Positions 1-8,321 of a DNA stretch of 64,000 nt are shown here, piece after piece. The notes under the pieces were generated by a model, which worked only from the letters and a program-made list of their open reading frames with translations, did no database searches and was not told where the DNA came from. Position 1 is the first letter of the stretch; each line of letters opens with the position of its first letter. A program made the translations under genes and the position numbers. Source of the stretch: Prauserella_A sp040635515 (GTDB lineage: Bacteria > Actinomycetota > Actinomycetes > Mycobacteriales > Pseudonocardiaceae); NCBI GenBank assembly GCA_040635515.1, contig JBEYHY010000001.1, forward strand, positions 1,178,001 through 1,242,000. The letters are read 5' to 3'.

Positions 1-148
1 CGCGCTGATCCGGGTCGCGGAATGTCGCGGGGCTTGTGGGGCCCGTGTGGGTCCCCATCGCCGGAAACGCGCGCTCTTCCTGCCCCACCGAAGATCGAGT
101 AGGCTGCGCGGGAACCGGATACGCCGACCGTCGTACGGGGTTGTTCCG

Positions 149-1867
149 ATGGTGACCGAGTTTCGCAGCGCGCACTGGTACGGCGGTGACGACCGCAACG
201 GCTACATCCATCGCGCGTGGATGCGGCGCGGATTACCGGACAACGCGTTCTCCGGGCGGCCGCACATCGCGATCGCCAACACCGCTTCCGATCTGACTCC
301 GTGCAACGCACACCTCAACGAGGTCGCCGCGTCCGTGCGGGACGGTATCCACGAGGCGGGCGGTATCGCCCTCAATCTTCCCGTGGTGTCACTCGGCGAG
401 ACCAACGTGCGCCCCACCGCGATGTTGTGGCGCAACATGGCCGCGATGGCAACCGAGGAACTGTTGCGGGCCAACCCCATCGACGGGGTCGTACTTCTCG
501 GTGGTTGCGACAAGACCATTCCCGCGCTGCTCATGGCGGCGGCTTCGGTGGATCTGCCCGCGATCGTCGTGCCCGGCGGCCCGATGCTCACCGGAACCTT
601 CCGGGGCAAGGCACTCGGCTGCGGGACCGACGTGTGGCGGCTCAGCGAGGATGTGCGCGCGGGCGCGCTGTCCCAGGAGGAGTTCATCCGCTCCGAATCG
701 GCGATGATCCGCAGCAGAGGCCACTGCAACACGATGGGAACCGCGTCGACCATGGCACTGGTCGCCGAAGCGCTCGGCGTGCTCACCCCGGGGCTCGCCG
801 GAACTCCGGCGCCGGACAGCAGACTGCTTTCGGCCGCGCACGCGAGCGGGCGGCTCGCCGTCGAACTGATCGCCGCCGACCGCAGGCCGAGTACCTTCCT
901 CACCGCGGGCTCGTTCCACAACGCGATCGTGGCGCTGGCCGCCATCGGCGGGTCGACCAACGCGGTCGTGCATTTGCTCGCGATAGCGGGACGGCTCGGC
1001 ATTCCGCTGACGGTGGCCGACTTCGACCGGGTCGGTGCCGAGGTTCCGCTGCTGGTCGATCTGCAACCGGCCGGCCGATTCCTGATGGAGGACTTCCACA
1101 GGGCCGGTGGCCTCCCCGCCGTGCTTCGCGAGGTGCGCGACCTGCTCGACCCTGCCGCGCTGACGGTCACCGGGCGGCCGCTCGTCGAGTATCTCGGCGA
1201 CGCGCGAAGCTTCGATCCCGCCGTCATCCGGCCGCGCGCCGATCCCGTTCAGCCCGCGGCGGGAATCGCCATGCTCCGGGGAAACCTCGCACCGGACGGG
1301 GCGATCATCAAACCCGCCGCGGCATCGCCGGAGCTGCTGCGGCACAGGGGCAGGGCCGTCGTTTTCGATTCCATCGAGGATTTCCACGCTCGCGTCGACG
1401 ATCCCGATCTCGACGTCGACGCTGATTCGGTGCTGGTGCTACGCGGCTGCGGTCCCCGGGGTTACCCGGGTATGCCGGAGGTGTCGAACATGCCGCTGCC
1501 GAGGAAGCTGCTCGCGCAAGGGGTCCGCGACATGGTGCGCGTCTGCGACGGGCGGATGAGCGGAACGGCGTACGGGACGGTCGTGCTGCACGTCGCCCCG
1601 GAAGCCGCGGCGGGCGGGCCGCTCGCGCTCGTGCGGACGGGAGACCACATCGTGCTCGACGTTCCTTCGCGGCGGCTGGAACTCGACGTGCCCGGCGAGG
1701 AACTGTCGGCGAGGCAACCGAGTGAGGCCAGCGCCGCCGCCTATGCCTCGCCGAGGAGGGGCTGGCAGCGGCTCTACATCGATCACGTTCAGCAGGCGGA
1801 CACCGGCGCCGACCTCGACTTCCTCACCGGCTCCAGTGGTTCGCACGTGAGCAGGGAGTCGCACTAG
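149..1867 (+). CDS. IlvD/Edd family dehydratase, probably sugar-acid (aldonate) dehydratase
   Basis: A 572-residue enzyme of the dihydroxy-acid/6-phosphogluconate dehydratase family, which removes water from a 2,3-dihydroxy acid using an Fe-S cluster. Visible cluster Cys motifs are CNAH near residue 54, GGCDKT near 120 and GHCNTMG near 190. The stretch CDKTIPALLMAAASVDLP resembles the sugar-acid branch (L-arabonate/xylonate dehydratases) more than true IlvD of branched-chain amino acid synthesis, so I prefer an aldonate substrate. An open frame extends to 47, but the residues before 149 look random; ATG 149 gives the family-like N-terminus. It is monocistronic and followed 50 bp later by a 21-bp tandem array. 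Confidence 0.8.
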   Translation: MVTEFRSAHWYGGDDRNGYIHRAWMRRGLPDNAFSGRPHIAIANTASDLTPCNAHLNEVAASVRDGIHEAGGIALNLPVVSLGETNVRPTAMLWRNMAAMATEELLRANPIDGVVLLGGCDKTIPALLMAAASVDLPAIVVPGGPMLTGTFRGKALGCGTDVWRLSEDVRAGALSQEEFIRSESAMIRSRGHCNTMGTASTMALVAEALGVLTPGLAGTPAPDSRLLSAAHASGRLAVELIAADRRPSTFLTAGSFHNAIVALAAIGGSTNAVVHLLAIAGRLGIPLTVADFDRVGAEVPLLVDLQPAGRFLMEDFHRAGGLPAVLREVRDLLDPAALTVTGRPLVEYLGDARSFDPAVIRPRADPVQPAAGIAMLRGNLAPDGAIIKPAAASPELLRHRGRAVVFDSIEDFHARVDDPDLDVDADSVLVLRGCGPRGYPGMPEVSNMPLPRKLLAQGVRDMVRVCDGRMSGTAYGTVVLHVAPEAAAGGPLALVRTGDHIVLDVPSRRLELDVPGEELSARQPSEASAAAYASPRRGWQRLYIDHVQQADTGADLDFLTGSSGSHVSRESH

Positions 1868-1892
1868 GCCGCGGACTCGCTCCCGCGCCCGC

Positions 1893-2000
1893 GCGCGAGT
1901 CCCCCGTCCAGGACGCCGAGATCCGCATTCAGGACATCGAGATCCGCGCTCAGGACTCCGAGATGCCCGTTCGGGACGCCGAGATCCGCGTCCAGCCCGC
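1893..2000 (+). repeat. 21-bp tandem array A (leader plus 4 units)
   Basis: Begins 26 bp after the dehydratase stop. A variant first unit (GCGAGTCCCCC...CAGGACGCC) is followed by four tandem units starting at 1918, 1939, 1960 and 1981. Each unit is exactly 21 bp with core GAGATCCGC-N3-CAGGAC-N3. The unit strand equals the strand of the gene just ended. Confidence 0.85.
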
Positions 2001-2060
2001 TTGGCGGCGGGAACGGTCACCACCCATACCTCGGATGCCCGGCGCCACCCGACGATCACG

Positions 2061-2330
2061 TCACCAGCCGAACGCCGAGGCACCGGCCATGAGCCCGGAG
2101 AAGGCCACCTGCCCGCCGCCGATGACGGCGCCCGCCACGGCGGTCCAGTCGAGGCGATACTCGCGCCGGGTCGACATCGACACGATGCCGCAGCCCGCCG
2201 CGACGGCGCCGACGACGATGCCGAAAGCGGGCGTCAGCCAGCTGACGATCGCCAGCCCGAGCGCGGCAGGACCGAGCCACGCCTGCTTACCGGGCCGGTC
2301 CTTCACCGGCAGGGAACGCAGCACCTTCAC
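2061..2330 (-). CDS. small membrane protein, DUF4190-like
   Basis: An 89-residue hydrophobic protein with two predicted membrane segments (about residues 17-45 and 60-85) separated by a short basic loop (STRREYR). The layout resembles small DUF4190-type actinobacterial membrane proteins; function unknown. The open frame reaches 2558, but upstream residues are low-complexity and overlap array B. GTG 2330 is chosen because GAGG lies 5 bp before it. It sits downstream of the propeller gene on the same strand, separated by a hairpin and array B. Confidence 0.55.
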   Translation of the reverse strand: MKVLRSLPVKDRPGKQAWLGPAALGLAIVSWLTPAFGIVVGAVAAGCGIVSMSTRREYRLDWTAVAGAVIGGGQVAFSGLMAGASAFGW

Positions 2331-2397
2331 CGCGACCTCGAACGACAGCGCACGATGCCATCGTGACGCACCAGAGCGCGTCTGGCACCCCGTACCC

Positions 2398-2482
2398 GCG
2401 AGTCCCCCGCTCAGGAGCGCGACATCCGCACCCAGGACATCGAGATGCCCGCTCCGGCCATCGAGATCCGCATCCGCGACCC
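2398..2482 (+). repeat. 21-bp tandem array B (leader plus 3 units)
   Basis: Same family as array A: leader GCGAGTCCCCC-N2-TCAGGA followed by three degenerate 21-bp units (C-GAGATGCCC, C-GAGATCCGC types). It lies between two minus-strand genes but its units read on the plus strand, so it is one of the three arrays that break the rule of following a stop codon in the sense direction. Confidence 0.75.
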
Positions 2483-2544
2483 ACACCGCGGCGGAACCGG
2501 ACAAACCCACCCATCCGACGCAAAGCACATCCTGCCGGAAAGTA

Positions 2545-2581
2545 CCGGTGCCGGGCACGGTCGTCCCGTACCCGGCACCGG
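2545..2581 (-). terminator. hairpin after the beta-propeller gene
   Basis: Perfect 11-bp inverted repeat (CCGGTGCCGGG at 2545-2555, CCCGGCACCGG at 2571-2581) with a 15-nt loop, starting 9 bp beyond the stop of the minus-strand gene that ends at 2590. No clear T-run. Confidence 0.6.
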
Positions 2582-2589
2582 CTCGTCAA

Positions 2590-4026
2590 TCAGGCGCCGT
2601 AGGCGAACAGGTCGAAGTCGCTGGTACCGCTGGACCGGCCACGCACCGCGTACATCGTGCCGTCCTCCCAGAAGTACCGGAACTGTTCGGCCAGCGGAGA
2701 CAGCCCGCTGTCGCGGTGCACCGTCCTGGATTCCGTCGAGGCGACCGCGCCATCGGCCACATTGACCCGCAGTACGTGCATATCGCCCTCGTCGTCGGTG
2801 GAGGCACCGGCGACGACGAGCTGCTCTCCTTCGAGTGCCACCGGAGCGAGCAGGCGGGTCTGATCCGCGGTCGCAGACCAGCGCTCCTGCCCTGTCGTGA
2901 GGTCGAACGCCTTGAGCTCGTTGGCCTCGTCGTCCTCGACCGTGGTGACCGTGTACAACGTGTCCTCAGTGGACAGAAAACGATACTCGACGTGCTGCAC
3001 GTCGCCCATGCGGTCGAACGCCTGCCCATCGATGTCGAGTGACCCGGTGGCCTCCGGCTCTCCGATGAGGATCGTCGACATCGGATTCAAGTCACCGTCG
3101 AAGACGGCGTAGAACGACCGGTTGCCACCATCGATCGCCGCGATGAGCGGATCAACGGAGACCAGGTCGACGAACTCGGGCCGCTCAAGGATCTCGTCGG
3201 CCTCGTAGAGCTTCTCCCTCGCCACCTCGCCGGTCGCCGGATCGAGCGACACGAACGTGACGGCGTGCTCAAGGTCCCTGCAGTGTTGCGCGAGGAAGAC
3301 CTCGGTCTCGTTCGCCAGCAGGTCCTCGGCACCGCAGCCGAGGCTTTCGCCCTGCTGATGCTGCACGTCCCGCGACCACTTCTCGTCGCCGCTCGCCGCG
3401 TCCAGGCCGACGAGTCCCTGGTCCTGGGCGATGACGACCGTTCCCTCGACGATCTCCATTCCCGCACCGTCCCTGTTGTCCTCGGGGCTGACGCGCTGTG
3501 GCGCGTCGAACGGCTTCCGCCAGCCCAGCTCGCCCGATTCGACATTCAGCACGGCCGCCTCGCGGCAGTCGGTTTCGTAGGACGTACCGAACGGCCCGGT
3601 GCCATACACGAGCGCGATCCGGCCGTCGACGACGCGGGAACTGGTGGAACAGAACAGTTCCGCCCCATCGGGAGGGGTGACCGACCAGCGCTCGGCACCG
3701 TCGGCACGAGCGTAGGCGGCGATCTTCGATTCCGTGGCGACGACGAGCGTGTCGCCAACGGGCCAGGCGTTGATCGCGTCCTCCGTCTCCGGCCGCTCCA
3801 GCTTCACCGCCAAGGTCGCCTCTCCCGACGAACCGGAGCCTTCCGCCTCGTCGGAGCCGAGCAGCACGGTGGGCACCAGAACGGCGGCGGCGACCACCAC
3901 CACGACCACCGGGATCAGCCACAGCCACCCGCGCTTGAACCCCATCTCCTGTCGCGGCGGGTAGGCCCCGGGCGGTTGCTGGTTCCCCGGGTACTGACCC
4001 GCGTTGCGCGGGTTCCCATCATTCAT
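2590..4026 (-). CDS. membrane-anchored PQQ-like beta-propeller protein
   Basis: A 478-residue protein with a short Pro/Gln-rich cytoplasmic N-terminus (residues 1-33), one transmembrane helix (WLWLIPVVVVVVAAAVLVPTVLL, residues about 35-57, written here as a range because it exceeds 20 residues in full), and an extracellular propeller. Repeats such as SGELGWRKPF, SGDEKWSRD and TGQERWSAT are typical PQQ-like blades (G-x-x-x-W). Cysteine pairs suggest disulphides outside the cell. No catalytic PQQ ligands are evident, so it is probably a binding or scaffold propeller. ATG 4026 is preferred over a TTG at 4044. Confidence 0.65.
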   Translation of the reverse strand: MNDGNPRNAGQYPGNQQPPGAYPPRQEMGFKRGWLWLIPVVVVVVAAAVLVPTVLLGSDEAEGSGSSGEATLAVKLERPETEDAINAWPVGDTLVVATESKIAAYARADGAERWSVTPPDGAELFCSTSSRVVDGRIALVYGTGPFGTSYETDCREAAVLNVESGELGWRKPFDAPQRVSPEDNRDGAGMEIVEGTVVIAQDQGLVGLDAASGDEKWSRDVQHQQGESLGCGAEDLLANETEVFLAQHCRDLEHAVTFVSLDPATGEVAREKLYEADEILERPEFVDLVSVDPLIAAIDGGNRSFYAVFDGDLNPMSTILIGEPEATGSLDIDGQAFDRMGDVQHVEYRFLSTEDTLYTVTTVEDDEANELKAFDLTTGQERWSATADQTRLLAPVALEGEQLVVAGASTDDEGDMHVLRVNVADGAVASTESRTVHRDSGLSPLAEQFRYFWEDGTMYAVRGRSSGTSDFDLFAYGA

Positions 4027-4229
4027 TTGTCGCGTGACCCCCAAGCCAGCTTGTGATCAATAGGCCGCAGAGCGTAGACGATCACCGATTGAGCTTGGAG
4101 GTGGCCCCTTTCCCGCAGCAGACACATCCGGCCACAGATTCATCACAGTCTATTATGGACATACCGCACAACGCCGTCATTGAACTACCCTCGGGCAACC
4201 GGCCATTCCGGACAGTTCGCCGCCTGCGC

Positions 4230-4667
4230 TCAAGCGATGGTCAGCCGAACATCGATGTTGCCCCTCGTGGCATTGGAATAGGGACACACCTGGTGAGCGG
4301 CCTCGGCGAGTTCGCGCGCCGCCGAGGAATCCACCGAAGGAAGCGAAATCGTCAGTTCCACGGCAAGGCCGTACCCTCCCCCTCCGCTGGGCCCGATCCC
4401 AACGGCGGCGGTCACCGTGCTTCCGGTGACGTCGGCTCTCGCCCGCCTGGCCACCACGAACAAGGCGCTCTGGAAACACGCGGCGTATCCCGAAGCGAAC
4501 AACTGCTCGGGATTCGTACCCCCGCCCTGGCCGCCCATCGCCTTCGGCACCCTGACATCGGCATCAACGGCACCGTCATCGGTGCGCACGTGCCCGTCCC
4601 TTCCGCCATCGGCGGTCGCCACCGCCGTGTACAGAATCTTCGTCGGAGCCTGTTCCGGTGTTCCCAT
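4230..4667 (-). CDS. ohr: organic hydroperoxide resistance protein (OsmC/Ohr family)
   Basis: 145 residues, the usual Ohr size. The two redox cysteines of the thiol peroxidase are visible in GYAACFQSAL (about residue 60) and HQVCPYSNATRGN (about 127), and the N-terminal KILYTAVATADGGRDG matches the family start. It would reduce organic hydroperoxides with lipoylated or dithiol electron donors in the cytoplasm. Start ATG 4667 has a GGGAAC Shine-Dalgarno-like stretch. No MarR/OhrR gene is next to it; its upstream neighbour on the same strand is a frameshifted gene. Confidence 0.85.
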   Translation of the reverse strand: MGTPEQAPTKILYTAVATADGGRDGHVRTDDGAVDADVRVPKAMGGQGGGTNPEQLFASGYAACFQSALFVVARRARADVTGSTVTAAVGIGPSGGGGYGLAVELTISLPSVDSSAARELAEAAHQVCPYSNATRGNIDVRLTIA

Positions 4668-4759
4668 CGGACTGTTCCCTTCTCGCCGGCTTACGGCCCA
4701 GCCTCGCGTACCACCGGCACGCCCGCTCGGCGGCGATCTCGCCTCGGTGCAACCCACAC

Positions 4760-5736
4760 TCACCGGACCACCGGGAACTCCTTTCTCACCTCCTCGAACA
4801 GGACGTGGTGGCGGCCGTACCCGAACGAGGCGGCGCCGTTCCACAACGCCTCGACGGCCACTGCCAGCGCGTCGGGTTGTCTCGCCGAGAAAATCGCGGG
4901 GAACGCCATCGCCTGCCGCAGGCAGTCGTCCCGGCGCCCGTCAGGCCCCGTCACCAGCGTCGCCGGCACCGCCGGGTCGGACAACAACAATTGCCAGCAT
5001 CGCCCCTCGTCGTCGAACGGCGGCGGAAGCACAGCGCCGTCGTCCATGGCGGCGAGCGCGGAGGCGATCCAGCCGACCTCGGTCAGCCGCGCCTCGGCGA
5101 ATGCCCGCCTGGTGGCCCAGCGGGCCACCAGGCGCTGGGTGTCCTCTCCCGCTCGTGCCGGTGGGCATGCTCCTGACGCAGCGCGGCGGCGTCCGGTTCG
5201 GCGTTCGGAGCCGGAGGCAGGCCCGCGGCGTAGCCGTGCCAGTAGCGCGCGATCGCGCTCGTGCACCTGACCACCGCGTCGGCCGATGCGGGCGCGGGCC
5301 AGAACTGAACCAGATACCTGTCGATTTCCGGGTCTCCCTCCATACGGGTGTCGGCCCGGCGCGCCTCGTCCATCCCGCTGCCGCAATAGCGGACCCGGTA
5401 GTCGCCACGGGGCAGGTCGAGCGGCCAATGGCCTTCCCCGCCCCAACCGGCGAGCGCGATGGCGTCACCGTCGAGCCGGAACGCCACCTCCACGACCTCC
5501 TGCCAGCCTTCCGGAGCGGCTGGAGCCGCGTCGTGGTGCTCGACGGTGAACCCCACCCGTCCCGTGTGCAGACCGGTGATCAAGAACAACACGCCGGGAA
5601 CGGCCGCACCGCACAATCCGTTGCGCTGCCCGCGAAAAGAGTCCTCCATCGTCGTTTCGGGCGCCCCGGGACGAGCGCTCTGAACGTAGATCTGCCCGTA
5701 GTGCACCCAGGCATCGCCGTGCATCAGTGTGCGCAT
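4760..5736 (-). pseudogene. conserved actinobacterial protein split by a frameshift
   Basis: From ATG 5736 (GGAGAGGGGG upstream) a protein-like frame runs 217 residues (DAWVHYGQIYVQ, NGLCGAAVPGVLFLITGLHT, GHWPLDLPRGDYRVRYC, RYLVQFWPAP). It then turns random after HAHRHERE and stops at 5083. From about 5150 the protein-like sequence continues in another frame (EDTQRLVARWATRRAF, LPPPFDDEGRCWQLLLSD, MAFPAIFSARQPDALAV) to the stop at 4760. I recall Streptomyces proteins in which both halves are one chain, so a single-base indel is the simplest reading. A second gene starting inside the overlap is the alternative, but no good start is visible. Function unknown. Confidence 0.6.
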
Positions 5737-5892
5737 CCGGCCCCCTCTCCTCAAGACGCCCATGATGCGCTCCGCCACCGACAGAATCCGCCGGGTGGGG
5801 TTTTCCCCACCACGCGCCGGGGGCAAGCAGGCTGTCGCGGCACTCCCCCGCCACGAAGACTGAACACATCGATCGAGGAGGCGGCGACCCTG

Positions 5893-7065
5893 ATGAATCC
5901 ACCCGAACTGCTGGGCATGGCCCACCAGCTTCCGTGGTGGATCTACCCGCTGCTGTTCGCGGTGACGGCCGCACCGGCAGTTCCGAACTCGGCCATGGTC
6001 ATGACGGCGGCGGCGCTCGCCGCGCAGGGCGCCGTGTCGCTGCCGTTGCTCGCCGCGGTGGTTCTCGCCGGGACGGTATCCGGCGATCTCGCTGTCTACG
6101 CCGTCGCCAGGCTGTCCGGAAGGACCCGTCCCCGCAGGCGACATCGGGCCCTTCGCCGGGTCCTGCTGCTCGCCCGCCGCGCCGAATCCCTGTTGCACCG
6201 GCACGGCGGCGCCGTGTTCATCGCGATGCGATTCGTCCCGGGCGGTCGCGTGACCGGCGCGATCGCGGCGGGCCGGGGTGCCTACCCCTCGACAAGATTC
6301 GCGGGCGCGGCCGTGCTGGCCGAAGGCGCGTGGACCGCGACCTACCTCACGGCGGGATTCACCGGAGGAACCATGGTCTCCGGGCCCGGCCCGGCGTTGC
6401 TCATGGCCGCGGCCATGTGTGCCCTGGTGAGCGCGGCCGGGTACGTCGTCCGCTCACGGGCCGGTCATCGGGTTGAGCGCTCCCGCCACCGAGATGCGGT
6501 GGGCGGCGGCGCCGACCCAGGCAACGCATCGGCGGTCGAGCTTGGTCAGCGGGCCGCAGACCGAGATGGCCGCGGTCGTCAGGTGCCCGTCGCTGGTCGC
6601 GGCCTCACCCGCGCTGACGATGGCAGCGGCACAACCGATATTGCCGAGCGATTCCCCTCTGTCGAAGGCGATGCCTTCCCGCCGCACCCGGCCGATCTCC
6701 CTCGCGAGTCCCTCGCGCGTCGTGATCGTCGCGGGCGTCGAGCTTCGCATGTCGTCGAAGGCGGCGCCGGCCAGGTACCTGTCGGGTTCGGCGGCGAGCA
6801 GGGCCTTTCCCAGTGCCGTGCGGTGGGCGGGCTGATGCCCGCCGATGCGGGTGGGCACCCTGGCCCCGAACCAGCCGGCCAGCTTGTCCCAGTACACGAC
6901 GTCGCCGCCGTCGAGATAGGCGAGGTGGACCACGAGCTGGGTTCGTTGCTGCAGCTCGGAAAGGTGAGGCAGCGCGATGCGATGGAACCAGTGGTCGCGC
7001 ACGGCGACGGAGCCCAGTTCGAACATGCGCACGCCCAGCTCGTAGCAGTCGCCGACCCTCAGTAG
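5893..7065 (+). CDS. DedA-like membrane protein; ORF reads on into antisense of the IclR gene
   Basis: Residues 1-190 look like a DedA/SNARE-associated membrane protein: hydrophobic helices, PAVPNSAMVMTAAALAAQG, then FIAMRFVPGGRVTGAIAAGRG, which matches the conserved F-x-R-F-x-P-x-R-x-x-x-x-x-x-A-G region of the family. These proteins act in membrane lipid homeostasis and proton-dependent flux. The recognisable protein ends near 6470, but no in-frame stop occurs until 7065. The last 200 residues are therefore translated antisense to the convergent IclR gene and look random. A lost stop or small frameshift near the 3' end is likely. Upstream AGGAGG lies 11 bp before the ATG. Confidence 0.55.
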   Translation: MNPPELLGMAHQLPWWIYPLLFAVTAAPAVPNSAMVMTAAALAAQGAVSLPLLAAVVLAGTVSGDLAVYAVARLSGRTRPRRRHRALRRVLLLARRAESLLHRHGGAVFIAMRFVPGGRVTGAIAAGRGAYPSTRFAGAAVLAEGAWTATYLTAGFTGGTMVSGPGPALLMAAAMCALVSAAGYVVRSRAGHRVERSRHRDAVGGGADPGNASAVELGQRAADRDGRGRQVPVAGRGLTRADDGSGTTDIAERFPSVEGDAFPPHPADLPRESLARRDRRGRRASHVVEGGAGQVPVGFGGEQGLSQCRAVGGLMPADAGGHPGPEPAGQLVPVHDVAAVEIGEVDHELGSLLQLGKVRQRDAMEPVVAHGDGAQFEHAHAQLVAVADPQ

Positions 7066-7218
7066 CCAGCGGAGGCGCACCATGCGCTCCAGCAGCCGGT
7101 GTGCCGACGACCTCGGAATCCCGGTCGCCGCGACGATGCCGGTCAACGTCAGATAGCCCTCGCGCTCCAGCACGGAGAGAACCAGCTCGACCCTGTCGAG
7201 CTGTGAGACGGGCGCCAT
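6454..7218 (-). CDS. IclR family transcriptional regulator
   Basis: A 254-residue protein with an N-terminal winged HTH (residues 8-60, EREGYLTLTGIVAATGIPRSSAHRLLERM in pieces) and the C-terminal IclR effector domain (HLAYLDGGDVVYWDKL, RTALGKALLA, GIAFDRGE, AAAISVCGP). It is divergent from the ring-cleavage operon starting at 7392, with 173 bp between the starts, so it is the probable controller of that operon and of itself. IclR proteins in catabolic clusters usually bind an aromatic or cyclic intermediate. The 3' half overlaps the antisense extension of the DedA-like ORF. Confidence 0.85.
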   Translation of the reverse strand: MAPVSQLDRVELVLSVLEREGYLTLTGIVAATGIPRSSAHRLLERMVRLRWLLRVGDCYELGVRMFELGSVAVRDHWFHRIALPHLSELQQRTQLVVHLAYLDGGDVVYWDKLAGWFGARVPTRIGGHQPAHRTALGKALLAAEPDRYLAGAAFDDMRSSTPATITTREGLAREIGRVRREGIAFDRGESLGNIGCAAAIVSAGEAATSDGHLTTAAISVCGPLTKLDRRCVAWVGAAAHRISVAGALNPMTGP

Positions 7219-7391
7219 GGTCGGCCAGTGTCCCCCTCGGCCAGGTCCGCGTCCGCCGGGTTCCCGATGAGCGGGAGAGCGGGTAGGTGTTCACGGGCCG
7301 GGGTCCGGACACTGAACCGCACGGTCTGCGCGACGACGGGCAGACGAGCGCCGGACCGTTTCCGTCCCCACCACGCGGGAAAGGACCGACG
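7219..7391. promoter_or_regulatory. divergent promoter region between iclR and the ring-cleavage operon
   Basis: This 173-bp gap must hold promoters for both directions. It contains a perfect 8-bp palindrome GTCCGGAC (near 7305) flanked by GTTCA and TGAAC half-sites about 19 bp apart, a candidate IclR operator. AAAGGA lies 8 bp before the ATG at 7392. Confidence 0.35.
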
Positions 7392-8321
7392 ATGCCTGAC
7401 ATCAGAAGCCTCGGCTACATCAGCATCCAGACCACCGATCTCGACCGGTGGCGGACACTGGCCTTCGACGTGCTGAGCATGGCCGAGGGCAGCGGCCCCG
7501 ACGACGACACCCTGTACCTCCGGATGGACGAGCGCGCGGCACGGCTGATCGTGAAGCGGGGCGATCAGGACCGGGTCACCACGATCGGCTGGGAGGTTCG
7601 CGACCACGCGGCACTGGAGCGGGTCAGGAACACGCTGCTGGACGCGGGAATCGAGAGCGAAGCGCTCTCCGTGGCCGAGGCCGACCTGCGCAGGGTCGAG
7701 GAGGTCTTCGCCTTCACCGATCCGGCGGGGACGACCGTCGAGATCTTCCACGGGCCCTCGCTGGATCACAGCCCCGTCGTCACGCCGTTCGGCAACCGGT
7801 TCGTGACCGGCAAGCAGGGACTGGGCCACGTGGTGCTTCCGGTGACCGACGTCGACGCCGCCTTCGACTTCTACGTCGGCACACTGGGTTTCCACTCGCG
7901 CGGCGCGTACCGCATTCCCGCCCCGCCGGGCTCGCCACCGGTGCGGCTGCGTTTCCTCGGCGTCAACGAACGCCACCACAGCCTCGCCCTGATTCCCGCT
8001 CCCAAGACCGGACCCGGCCTCATTCACATCATGGTCGAGGTCGAGACGCTCGACGATGTGGGAAGGGCGCTCGATCGCTCGATGCGCGACAAGTTCTCGA
8101 TCTCCTCGACGCTCGGCAGGCACACCAACGACAAGATGGTGTCGTTCTACGTCCGCGCGCCGGGCGGGTGGGACATCGAGTACGGCTGTCACGGCATGCC
8201 GGTCGACGAAACCCATTACACCGCCGAGGAAATCACCGCCGACAGCTACTGGGGACACGACTGGTCCGGCTCCGAGCCACTGGCCGCGATGGACATGAGC
8301 GAGCAGGGAGCCGGCTCATGA
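7392..8321 (+). CDS. extradiol ring-cleavage dioxygenase (HsaC/BphC-like)
   Basis: A 309-residue two-domain type I extradiol dioxygenase of the vicinal-oxygen-chelate fold, which opens a catechol ring meta to the hydroxyls using Fe(II). The C-terminal catalytic domain shows the expected metal ligands: H146 (GLGHVVLPVTD), H212 (GLIHIMVEV) and E263 (DIEYG). It also has the second-shell H195 (ERHHSLAL), H244 and Y253. With a KshA-like oxygenase, an HsaA-like hydroxylase and an HsaD-like hydrolase in the same operon, the substrate is probably a steroid-like or biphenyl-like catechol. The stop overlaps the next ATG by 4 bp (ATGA). Confidence 0.8.
   Translation: MPDIRSLGYISIQTTDLDRWRTLAFDVLSMAEGSGPDDDTLYLRMDERAARLIVKRGDQDRVTTIGWEVRDHAALERVRNTLLDAGIESEALSVAEADLRRVEEVFAFTDPAGTTVEIFHGPSLDHSPVVTPFGNRFVTGKQGLGHVVLPVTDVDAAFDFYVGTLGFHSRGAYRIPAPPGSPPVRLRFLGVNERHHSLALIPAPKTGPGLIHIMVEVETLDDVGRALDRSMRDKFSISSTLGRHTNDKMVSFYVRAPGGWDIEYGCHGMPVDETHYTAEEITADSYWGHDWSGSEPLAAMDMSEQGAGS

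Noticed and set aside
202..1387. Long minus-strand frames across the dehydratase gene
   Set aside because: GC-rich antisense shadows with no family resemblance.
4417..5892. A large plus-strand gene covering 4417-7065
   Set aside because: Only the part from 5893 resembles a protein family; the first 1.5 kb is antisense to ohr and the frameshifted gene.
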